Below, one piece after another: positions 55,214-62,331 of a stretch of DNA of 64,000 nucleotides. The notes below the pieces were generated by a model. It ran no database searches and was not told the DNA's origin. It saw only the letters and a program-made list of their open reading frames with translations. Positions within the stretch are counted from its first letter, which is position 1. Every line of letters starts with the position of its first letter. The stretch spans positions 2,480,001-2,544,000 of the forward strand of contig NZ_CP042596.1 in NCBI RefSeq assembly GCF_009914315.1, given 5' to 3'. Source of the DNA: Granulicella sp. WH15. GTDB taxonomy: Bacteria > Acidobacteriota > Terriglobia > Terriglobales > Acidobacteriaceae. Made by a program: the position numbers and the translations under genes.

Positions 55214-55771
55214 CTACCCCTGCCGGGCCTTCGCGGCGCTCCAGACCAGGTACATCCCCCAGGCGGCGGCGGTGCAGTTGTCCACGATGGTGCCGTCGAG
55301 CAGCATCTGCTCGAACTCGGCCACCGAGACCCGGTGCAGCAGCAGGTCGGTCTCCTCATGATCCGGCTCGGCGGCTCCGCGAACCAGCTCTTCGGCCAGA
55401 AAGACGTGGTGTTTCTGGTTCATCACCCCGTAGGCGATCTGGAAGGTGGTCAGGTGGGTCATGCGTCCGGCGGTCAGGCCGGTCTCCTCCTTCAGCTCGC
55501 CCCGCGCCAGCTCCTCAGGGACGACCTCGGCCTGCTCCCAGCCGCCCTGCGGAAACTCCAGAAAACGCCCGCCGACCGTGTAGCGATACTGCTCGACCAG
55601 ATACAGAAACAATCCCTCGGAAGTGACGTCGAGTGGCACGATGATCGTCGCGGGGTCTTTGTCCACGACGCCATAGATGCCCCGCTGCCCGTTGGCGCGC
55701 TCGATAACGTCCTCGCGCACGCTGGTCCAGTGGTTGCGGTAGACCTCGCGAGTGCTGATCGTCTTAATCAT
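55214..55771 (-). CDS. Nudix hydrolase, ADP-ribose pyrophosphatase-like
   Basis: A 185-residue Nudix-fold hydrolase resembling ADP-sugar pyrophosphatases. The Nudix box is GGWEQAEVVPEELARGELKE, then ETGL; the canonical Arg directly before Glu-Leu is Gly here, with an Arg one residue earlier, so box geometry is slightly altered. N-terminal part (ISTREVYRNHWTSVREDVIE) is typical of the NudF-like group. A C-terminal WGMYLVWSAAKARQG helix follows. It starts 12 bp after the CocE gene stop on the minus strand, suggesting co-transcription. Confidence 0.86.
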   Translation of the reverse strand: MIKTISTREVYRNHWTSVREDVIERANGQRGIYGVVDKDPATIIVPLDVTSEGLFLYLVEQYRYTVGGRFLEFPQGGWEQAEVVPEELARGELKEETGLTAGRMTHLTTFQIAYGVMNQKHHVFLAEELVRGAAEPDHEETDLLLHRVSVAEFEQMLLDGTIVDNCTAAAWGMYLVWSAAKARQG

Positions 55772-55783
55772 GCTGTCTCCCTT

Positions 55784-57886
55784 CTACCGCGTCTCTGCTA
55801 CAGAGATATCAAGATGCGAGCCGCCAAGGAGGGTAATTGTCTGCGCCTTGTAGGCCGAGGCCGGTGCGGACATGATGTTGGGAACGAAGGTCTGCGGGTT
55901 GCGATCGTAGAGCGGGAACCAGCTCGACTGCACCTCCACCATTACGCGGTGGCCCTTGAGGAAAGTGTGATCCGCGCCGTGGAGGCTCCATTTAAATTCG
56001 GTTGGCTTGCCCGGCTCAATCGGTTCCGGCACCTCGAAGCTCTTGCGGTAGCGGCCCCGAAAGATCTCGTCCACAATCATGGTCTGGGTGCCGTCGGGCG
56101 CGACGTCGATCAGTTTGACGATCCAGTCGGCGTCCGATCCCGTAGTCGTGGCGATCAGGTCGGCGGTCACGTCGCCGGTTACCGTCAGGGGTTGCTCGAG
56201 AACCGGCGTCTGGAACTCGGCCAGATCCTTGCGGCCATCCACAAACCGCTGGTCCTCCACCAGCCACGTCCTCCACTTGGAGCCGGTGCCGTAGGTGGCC
56301 TGGATGGGCCGGTTGCGGTATGGAACCGGGTTGGCCGGGTCGGCGATATAGCTGGCCACCGCCCCTTCGACGGGTGTGTCCATGCTCAACGAGCCAGACG
56401 GAGACAGGTACAGCTTCGCCGCGTGGAAGCCCTCGACCGGCGGCCATGCGGCGTAGCGGTGCCACGCGTTCTCGCCGGTGCGGAAGCTGGCCACGGCCTT
56501 CAAATCGTAACCGGGACGATCCTTGAGGTACTTCTCGAAGAACGGAGCCTCGATCGTCCGGCGGTACTCGGTGCCGGTAGGCTGGCCGAAGTCCAGTTGA
56601 CCGAATGGTCCGCCCAGCGTGCGGCCGTAGCCCGACCAGCCACCGTGGTTCCAGGGGCCGAGCACCATCTGGACGACGCCCGCCGTGTCGTGCGGCTTCA
56701 GCGCCGCGTACTCGGCCTGCGTGCCCCACATATCCTCCTGGTCCCACCAGCCGCCGACCTCGAGCGTGGGCACCTCCACCTTCGTCAGGTGGTTCTGGAC
56801 CGCCATATCGCGCCAGAACTTCGTGTATGCGGGCTGGGTCAGGAAGATCCTTGCCGTGGGCAGGTGCTGCATCTTGGCGGCGCGGGCCGCACCCTCGAAG
56901 TTGCCGTTGCGCAGGAAGAAGTTGAAGGTGTCCTCCTTGCTCTCGGAGACCACGTCGGTCTTCTGCGCCTCCAGCTCCTGCACATAGTCGAAGCCGTAGC
57001 TCTGGCGAAAGGCTCCGTTATGGAAGAAGTCGTCGCCCATCCATACGTCGGTCATGGGGGCCTGGGGCGAGATGGCCTTGACGGCAGGATGCGCGTCGAT
57101 ACCGGCCATCATGGCCAGGAAGCCGGGGTACGAGATGCCCAGCACGCCCACACGGCCGGAGTTGTGGGACACGTTCTTGAGCAGCCAGTCGATGGTGTCG
57201 TGGGTGTCGGTGGTCTCGTCGATATCCTTCGGCGTCGTGTGGGCCACGATGGGGCGGTTCATCACGAACTGGCCCTCGGACTTGTAGCGCCCGCGGATAT
57301 CGCCAAAGACAAAGATATAGCCGCTGGCGGCGAGTTCAGGCTTATTGGTATTGATCGAGCGCGAGGTAGAGTTATCGACACCATAGGGCGTGCGGTCGAG
57401 AAGGATCGGCAGCGGTTCGTGAGCGTCCGCTGGCTCCCCCACCGGCTCCAGGATGACGACGTGCAGCTTCACGCCGTCTCGCATCGGGATCATGGCCTCG
57501 CGGCGGGTGTACTCGCGGGCATAGTTCAGGCGGACCGGCTCGAGGCTGAAGCGCTTCTCCTCGATCAGGGTCGAGTGATCGCGGTCCATCACGATGCGGA
57601 GTGTCGCGACTCCCCCCTTCGCATCGCGAAGGAAGACGACGTGCGCAGGGGTATCGACCATGCTGAAGCTGTCGTGGCCGTCGGGCGTCAGTTCGACGCG
57701 GGCGGTGCGGTCGCTCTCCTCATAGAGGTGGCCGTCCTCGAGGTAAACCGAGTTGACGGCGTCCGGATCGGACACGCCCCGGTACTGGCCGACATACTGC
57801 GAGGCTGGCTGCTGCGCCAGAACTGGAGCCAGACAGGACGCTGTAAGCACAGCCAGCGACGAAAAAGAGCGGAGACGAAGGAACAT
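55784..57886 (-). CDS. CocE/NonD-family secreted hydrolase
   Basis: A 700-residue secreted serine hydrolase of the X-Pro dipeptidyl-peptidase/CocE class. Signal peptide MFLRLRSFSSLAVLTASCLAPVLAQ, a non-catalytic N-terminal region of about 120 residues, an alpha/beta-hydrolase domain with nucleophile elbow GVLGISYPGFLAMM (Ser), an Asp/His completing the triad further on (SLHGADHTFLKGH), and a C-terminal jelly-roll (VTGDVTADLIATTTGSDADWIVKLIDVAP). Substrates range from peptides to esters and acyl amides; not predictable. Followed by the Nudix gene with a 12-bp gap. Confidence 0.9.
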   Translation of the reverse strand: MFLRLRSFSSLAVLTASCLAPVLAQQPASQYVGQYRGVSDPDAVNSVYLEDGHLYEESDRTARVELTPDGHDSFSMVDTPAHVVFLRDAKGGVATLRIVMDRDHSTLIEEKRFSLEPVRLNYAREYTRREAMIPMRDGVKLHVVILEPVGEPADAHEPLPILLDRTPYGVDNSTSRSINTNKPELAASGYIFVFGDIRGRYKSEGQFVMNRPIVAHTTPKDIDETTDTHDTIDWLLKNVSHNSGRVGVLGISYPGFLAMMAGIDAHPAVKAISPQAPMTDVWMGDDFFHNGAFRQSYGFDYVQELEAQKTDVVSESKEDTFNFFLRNGNFEGAARAAKMQHLPTARIFLTQPAYTKFWRDMAVQNHLTKVEVPTLEVGGWWDQEDMWGTQAEYAALKPHDTAGVVQMVLGPWNHGGWSGYGRTLGGPFGQLDFGQPTGTEYRRTIEAPFFEKYLKDRPGYDLKAVASFRTGENAWHRYAAWPPVEGFHAAKLYLSPSGSLSMDTPVEGAVASYIADPANPVPYRNRPIQATYGTGSKWRTWLVEDQRFVDGRKDLAEFQTPVLEQPLTVTGDVTADLIATTTGSDADWIVKLIDVAPDGTQTMIVDEIFRGRYRKSFEVPEPIEPGKPTEFKWSLHGADHTFLKGHRVMVEVQSSWFPLYDRNPQTFVPNIMSAPASAYKAQTITLLGGSHLDISVAETR

Positions 57887-57970
57887 CAGGACTCCGGAGA
57901 ACCGGACAGGCCGGAAAAGATGATGAGCCGCGCCTCCGGGAATGAAGACGCGGCGCGTGGACAGTTGGAG

Positions 57971-58246
57971 TTAGCCCAGGGCTACGGGTTCGGTGGGAAT
58001 GGGGCTGGCATCGCACTTCCAACCTTCGCGGCCGTGGGTTCCGTCGCAGAAGGGACGCTTGGACGAGAGGCCGCAGCGGCAGAGCGAGATGGCCGGTTTG
58101 CCGGTCAGGTCCCACTCGACGCCGTTTACATCGACCAGCGAGATGAGGCCTTCGACGCGGAACGGGCCGTTGGGACGAACCGTGATCTTGACCGACGGGG
58201 TGGGCGCTGCGGACTCGGGTGCGACGTTCGATACAACTTCAGACAT
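57971..58246 (-). CDS. CDGSH iron-sulfur domain protein
   Basis: A 91-residue protein with the CDGSH-type 2Fe-2S ligands Cys56, Cys58, Cys67 and His71 (SLCRCGLSSKRPFCDGTH), as in mitoNEET-like proteins. The N-terminal 50 residues contain VKITVRPNGPFRVEGLISLVD, a beta-rich domain common in bacterial CDGSH proteins. Function is likely redox or Fe-S handling; exact role is unknown. It lies 84 bp before the CocE gene and 55 bp after the UBP-type zinc finger gene on the same strand. Confidence 0.9.
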   Translation of the reverse strand: MSEVVSNVAPESAAPTPSVKITVRPNGPFRVEGLISLVDVNGVEWDLTGKPAISLCRCGLSSKRPFCDGTHGREGWKCDASPIPTEPVALG

Positions 58247-58301
58247 ACATTCTCCAAGATGGGGACGAGATGACCAAGCATAGCAAAGCCCCGCCCGGAA
58301 A

Positions 58302-58574
58302 TTATCGGACCTCGAACATCTGCTGGTCCACGAAGCACCAGCCCCAGTGGTCGCCCGGCTCGAGCGACCGCATGACGGGATGATGGACGGCGTGAAAGTG
58401 CCCGGTGGCGTGCTTGCCGATCGAGGAGTCGCAGCAGCCGACGTGGCCGCAGACGAGGCACTCGCGCAGGTGAACCCAACCCTGCCCGATCTTCAGGCAC
58501 TCCTCGCAGCCCTTGGGACGGTGCCTGCTATGAAGGAACTCATCCTTGATCTCTTTCTGGTGAACGCAGCCCAT
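58302..58574 (-). CDS. UBP-type zinc finger protein
   Basis: A 90-residue protein consisting of one UBP-type zinc finger: CVHQKEIKDEFLHSRHRPKG, CEECLKIGQGWVHLRECLVC, GHVGCCDSSIGKHATGHFHA and VHHPVMRSLEPGDHWGWCFV. The Cys/His set matches the fold that binds the C-terminal diglycine of ubiquitin in eukaryotic deubiquitinases; bacterial copies have no known ubiquitin partner. ATG 58574 has GGAGG 8 nt upstream. Its ligand may be another small modifier or a protein C-terminus (inference). Confidence 0.9.
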   Translation of the reverse strand: MGCVHQKEIKDEFLHSRHRPKGCEECLKIGQGWVHLRECLVCGHVGCCDSSIGKHATGHFHAVHHPVMRSLEPGDHWGWCFVDQQMFEVR

Positions 58575-58627
58575 CGTTATGCCTCCGTGACCATGCGGCC
58601 ACGCCACCATGTTATCCGCTCGCTGCT

Positions 58628-59131
58628 TTATGTCCGCAATCTCTCCCGGATCGCACCCGCCAGTTCGACCAGCGACCGCAGTTTAGGCTCCAGCCCCGGA
58701 GGCACGGCCGGCTCTCGCAGCGCCAGCTCGCTCTGCAACAGCAGCCCCGTCAGCGAGGTCTTGAGGTCGTTTTCGATCTCCTCGGTTACCACCCGGCGGA
58801 CGATTATCTGCTCCCCGTCACGCCGCGCCAGCGCCGACCTAACCTCGCGCGTGAGCCGCGCCGTGCCCGAGATGGCAAAGTTGACCTGGATCGGCATGGC
58901 CGTACCCAGAGACTGCCAGAGAGCGTCCGCCCACTCCAGATCGCTCTCCGCCAAGCTCTCCTCCACCACCACAACGCCGAACTGGGACCGCCGAAGCGCC
59001 GCCAGCCCCGCCCTGCGGCTCGTTGCCAGCTCAACTCTGGAGCCAATCTGCGATTCAATTGCAAGAGCGCAGTTCTCCGCCCCTACAAACGTTGCAATGA
59101 CCAGTACATCCCTGCTTAATGAAGTCGCCAC
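58628..59131 (-). CDS. Receiver-like protein with HisKA-like C-terminal helices
   Basis: A 167-residue protein of uncertain family. Residues 1-125 have the strand/helix pattern of a receiver (VLVIATFVGAENCALA, FGVVVVEESLAES, VNFAISGTARLTREVRSAL), but the phospho-acceptor Asp is replaced by Glu (VVEES). The C-terminal region (IENDLKTSLTGLLLQSELAL) resembles the HisKA dimerisation helix HELRTPLTG, with Asn in place of the phosphorylatable His. This looks like a dead hybrid of receiver and kinase helices that might dimerise with a regulator. It lies 106 bp downstream of the NtrC-type gene on the same strand. Confidence 0.6.
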   Translation of the reverse strand: MATSLSRDVLVIATFVGAENCALAIESQIGSRVELATSRRAGLAALRRSQFGVVVVEESLAESDLEWADALWQSLGTAMPIQVNFAISGTARLTREVRSALARRDGEQIIVRRVVTEEIENDLKTSLTGLLLQSELALREPAVPPGLEPKLRSLVELAGAIRERLRT

Positions 59132-59188
59132 GATCCGTTCACCTTTCGAACTCTGGACTACGTTGAGTCGATTACGTGGTGCTTGAGA

Positions 59189-59230
59189 GCACCCGGTATC
59201 CGCCGCCAGTCGGCAGTCGAGGCCGGGTGC
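59189..59230 (-). terminator. Family C-type hairpin after NtrC-type gene
   Basis: GCACCCGG (59189-59196) and CCGGGTGC (59223-59230), 8 bp past the stop of the NtrC-type gene on the minus strand. Confidence 0.55.
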
Positions 59231-59237
59231 CCTACGG

Positions 59238-60878
59238 TCAGTTCACGTCTGCAAACCCATACTCCTTGAGCTTGCGATACAGGGTCGTCTTACCGATGCC
59301 GAGCAGCCGCGCCGCCATCAGCTTGTCGCCGTTTAGCTGGCGGATGGTGCCAAGGATCGCCTTCTTCTCCAACTCGGCGATGGAGATGATCCCCGCAGCC
59401 TCCCGTTTTCCCGCAAAGCCCATCCCGTAGCCATTCCCCAGGCTGGAGGAGTCCTCCGCAGGAAAGGAGTGCCCCTGAATGGAGGCCTGAGACGCCCCCA
59501 GGTTTCTAGATGCACCGCCTTCACCAATCCGGGCTGGACGATTTCTGCCGGACTCCAAACGGAACTCCTGCAACTCCGTCGGCAGGTCGCCCGTGTGCAG
59601 GACCGGCCCGGAAGAGAGAGCGCAGGCGCGCAGGATCGCTGCCTCCAACTCGCGCACGTTGCCCGGCCACTCGTACTCGGAGATGACCCGCAGGGCCTCG
59701 TCCGAGAAGCTGTGGGCTGTGCCCGTCTCCTTCTGCTGGCGCTCCAGGAAGTGCGTCACCAACATGGGGATGTCCTCCTTGTGGTCGCGGAGCGGCGGAA
59801 TCCTCAGGCTAACCACGTTGAGCCGGAAGTACAGGTCGCGGCGGAACCGCCCCTGATCCACCATCGCGCTCAGATCGCGGTTAGTCGCGGCCAGGATACG
59901 CGCCGAGATAGGCACGGCCTGCGATGCCCCCATGGGACGTATCTCCTTCTGCTGCAATGCCCGCAGCAGCTTTCCTTGAAGGTCTAGTGGAAGGTCCGCC
60001 ACCTCATCGAGGAATACCGTGCCCCCAGCGGCGACCGAGAGCAATCCCTCCTTGGTGCGCATCGCGCCGGGAAACGCTCCCTTCACATAGCCGAACAACT
60101 CGCCTTCGACCAGCGCCGGAACCAGCGAGCCGCAGTCGACCGGCACAAAGGGCTTAGCGGCGTTGGGGCCGTTGAAGTGGATGGAGCGCGCCACCGCCTC
60201 CTTGCCCGTGCCGCCCTCACCCAGAATGATGACCGGGTGGTTGGAGTGAGCGACCTTGGACAGGATGCGATAGAGCTTCTCCATCTGGGGCGAGCGGCCG
60301 ATCAGCGGAGCGACGCCACCTTGGCTGCGCAGACGATCGCGCAGACGGCGGCTCTCAAGGTTGAACTGGCGACGGTCGCCCGCTCGTCCAAGGATCGTGG
60401 CTAACTCCTCAACGGCAAAGGGCTTGGTCAGATAATCGCCCGCTCCGATGCGCATGGCCTCCACCGCGCTCGACACGGTGGCGTAGGCCGTCATCACCAC
60501 CACGTTGGTCTCGGGATGGATCGCCTTGACCTCCTCGAGCAGAGAGAGCGCCGAACCACCGGGCGACTTCAGATCAAGCAGGATCAGGTCGACCTTCTGG
60601 TGTTGAAGGATGGCCCTCGCCGCCGGAAGACTCTCGGCCGCCGTCACGGCGAAGCCCATCTTGCGAGCGATCTCGCAGCAGGCACCACGCACGGGAGCGT
60701 CTTCATCCACGACCAGCAGGTGCAGGACGGGAGCTGAGGTCGAGGGGTTGGGAATCTCCGCGGTGACGTCCCAATCCGGCACAGGTTCGTGCAGAGAGGG
60801 AGTGTAACCGGTGCGGCCGGAGCGATCGCCAAACTCGCCGATCTTGTTATAGGGGATCTGGTCCCAAAGGTTTAGCAT
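59238..60878 (-). CDS. NtrC-family sigma-54-dependent response regulator (GAFPGA variant)
   Basis: A 546-residue enhancer-binding protein. Receiver 52-165 with acidic Asp58-Glu59-Asp60 and phospho-acceptor Asp102 (LILLDLKSPGG), AAA+ domain with Walker A GEGGTGKE at 220-227 and Walker B GGTVFLDEVADL, and a Fis-type HTH (DKLMAARLLGIGKTTLYRKL) at the end. The sigma-54 contact loop reads GAFPGA at 267-272 with Pro instead of the conserved Thr, so sigma-54 engagement may be changed. No kinase gene is adjacent. Starts at ATG 60878; the frame stays open upstream to 61013 (TTG). Confidence 0.92.
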   Translation of the reverse strand: MLNLWDQIPYNKIGEFGDRSGRTGYTPSLHEPVPDWDVTAEIPNPSTSAPVLHLLVVDEDAPVRGACCEIARKMGFAVTAAESLPAARAILQHQKVDLILLDLKSPGGSALSLLEEVKAIHPETNVVVMTAYATVSSAVEAMRIGAGDYLTKPFAVEELATILGRAGDRRQFNLESRRLRDRLRSQGGVAPLIGRSPQMEKLYRILSKVAHSNHPVIILGEGGTGKEAVARSIHFNGPNAAKPFVPVDCGSLVPALVEGELFGYVKGAFPGAMRTKEGLLSVAAGGTVFLDEVADLPLDLQGKLLRALQQKEIRPMGASQAVPISARILAATNRDLSAMVDQGRFRRDLYFRLNVVSLRIPPLRDHKEDIPMLVTHFLERQQKETGTAHSFSDEALRVISEYEWPGNVRELEAAILRACALSSGPVLHTGDLPTELQEFRLESGRNRPARIGEGGASRNLGASQASIQGHSFPAEDSSSLGNGYGMGFAGKREAAGIISIAELEKKAILGTIRQLNGDKLMAARLLGIGKTTLYRKLKEYGFADVN

Positions 60879-61247
60879 GATGAGCAGCCTCCGAAGAAGA
60901 CGGGGAACTGCCCCCTCTGATAACCATGGAGACTCAGGACACTTCCAAGGCAGGAAAACTTCGGCCGGACCGTTACGCTGATCTGGGTAGCAGTGAGTGT
61001 TCCAATGAAACAACGGTACTTATAGGCTGCTGTGTTACTCGAATTAGCCTTCATAACGTGCTCCGAATGTACTCCGCTTCACGTTTTTTGTTAACCAGGA
61101 ACTTTCGTAACCAGTTTTGAATGTCTCGAAATTCCCATTTCGGAACGGAAAGTTTCTTAATGGTTCTTGACTTGCTGCCCTCCACGGCTTTCCTGGCTGG
61201 CAACGTGCGGGTAAATTCACAGGCTGGCGGCCCGGTATAATCGCCCG
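60879..61247. other. Divergent intergenic stretch NtrC-type gene / rph
   Basis: About 370 bp between divergent genes, more AT-rich than its neighbours. It has nested inverted repeats: AACTTTC (61100-61106) with GAAAGTT (61148-61154), and inside them CGAAAT-tccc-ATTTCG (61127-61142). Promoters of both genes should lie here; no certain -24/-12 or -35/-10 site was chosen. No coding sequence recognised. Confidence 0.45.
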
Positions 61248-61991
61248 ATGGGTTTTGAGTCACAGATCTTCCGTCCTGACAGCCGCGCCGCCGATGCACT
61301 TCGCACCGTAACGATTACTCCCGGGTACATCTCGACCGCCGAAGGTTCGGTGCTGATCGAGGCCGGTAACACGCGCGTGTTGTGCAACGCCACCGTGGAG
61401 ACGGGGGTTCCGGGGTGGATGCGCAACTCCGGCCGGGGCTGGGTGACGGCTGAGTACGGCATGTTGCCGCGGGCGACGTTGACCCGGAGCGCGCGCGAGT
61501 CCGAACGCGGCAAGATCGGCGGGCGCACGCACGAGATTCAGCGGCTGATCGGCCGCTCGTTGCGGTCGGTGGTGGATATGCGAGCGCTGGGCGAGCGCAC
61601 CATCATACTGGACTGCGACGTGCTACAGGCCGACGGAGGCACGCGCACGACGGCGATCACCGGAGCGTCGGTGGCGCTGGCGATCGCGCTGGGCAAGCTG
61701 GTGCAGGCGGGGACGCTAAAGAGCTCTCCGCTGAAGCAGATGATCGCGGCGACCTCGGTTGGAATCGTCGACGGCAATACGTTGCTCGATCTGGCGTACG
61801 AGGAGGACTCGCGCGCCACGGTCGATATGAATGTGGTGATGCTGGCCGACGGCGGACTGGTGGAGACGCAGGCGACAGCCGAGAAGGACTCCTACAGCCG
61901 GGCGCAGTTGAACGAGCTGCTCGACCTGGCCGAGGGCGGTATTCGCACGCTATTCACGCTGCAACAGGAAGCTCTGGCAAAGGCTCTTTAA
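61248..61991 (+). CDS. rph: Ribonuclease PH
   Basis: RNase PH is a phosphorolytic 3'-5' exoribonuclease that trims tRNA 3' ends. The 247-residue product has the hexameric RNase PH fold signatures: [88 protein letters not shown] (catalytic Asp) and [29 protein letters not shown]. Full-length and standard. It lies 340 bp before the siroheme reductase gene, so it is likely monocistronic. Confidence 0.97.
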   Translation: MGFESQIFRPDSRAADALRTVTITPGYISTAEGSVLIEAGNTRVLCNATVETGVPGWMRNSGRGWVTAEYGMLPRATLTRSARESERGKIGGRTHEIQRLIGRSLRSVVDMRALGERTIILDCDVLQADGGTRTTAITGASVALAIALGKLVQAGTLKSSPLKQMIAATSVGIVDGNTLLDLAYEEDSRATVDMNVVMLADGGLVETQATAEKDSYSRAQLNELLDLAEGGIRTLFTLQQEALAKAL

Positions 61992-62331
61992 AACTTCGCA
62001 CACTTCCCCATTGCTCGAAAACAGCGATGCCCGCTGCCGACCAACGGGAGGTCCTCAGAAGAGAATCCGTTCCCTACTGCCCCGAGAACCGCACGAAGTG
62101 CCCTTGACTCGGATGCACTGGACTCGTAGCATCAAGGGGATGGATTCAAGGTTCGCGCTCGCATACTGTACCCACTGTTGTCGGGGCTTCATGCGTTACA
62201 GGAATGCTTCTATCTTCTAGACTCTTTTGAAGCTAAAGCAACTGTTGAGCGCGCCCACTGTCTCCGGTGGGCTTTTACTTGTCCCTCCCTATCCGATCAA
62301 AATCTACGCGTAGCCCAAGGAATCGCAGAAC
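61992..62331. promoter_or_regulatory. Leader region of the siroheme reductase gene
   Basis: About 340 bp. A fragment matching family B (GAGAACCGCACGAAGTGCCC) lies near 62083-62102. A hairpin GCCCAC (62253-62258) and GTGGGC (62267-62272), then TTTTACTT, lies 60 bp before the reductase ATG, which is the layout of a terminator or attenuator in the leader. No known riboswitch was recognised. AAGGAA lies 11 nt before the ATG. Confidence 0.5.

Noticed and set aside
61192..61215. GG-N10-GC pattern resembling a sigma-54 promoter before rph
   Set aside because: Only the two dinucleotides match; the rest of the -24/-12 consensus does not.
61992..62331. tRNA or small stable RNA gene
   Set aside because: No cloverleaf or TTCGANTC-like T-arm could be built.
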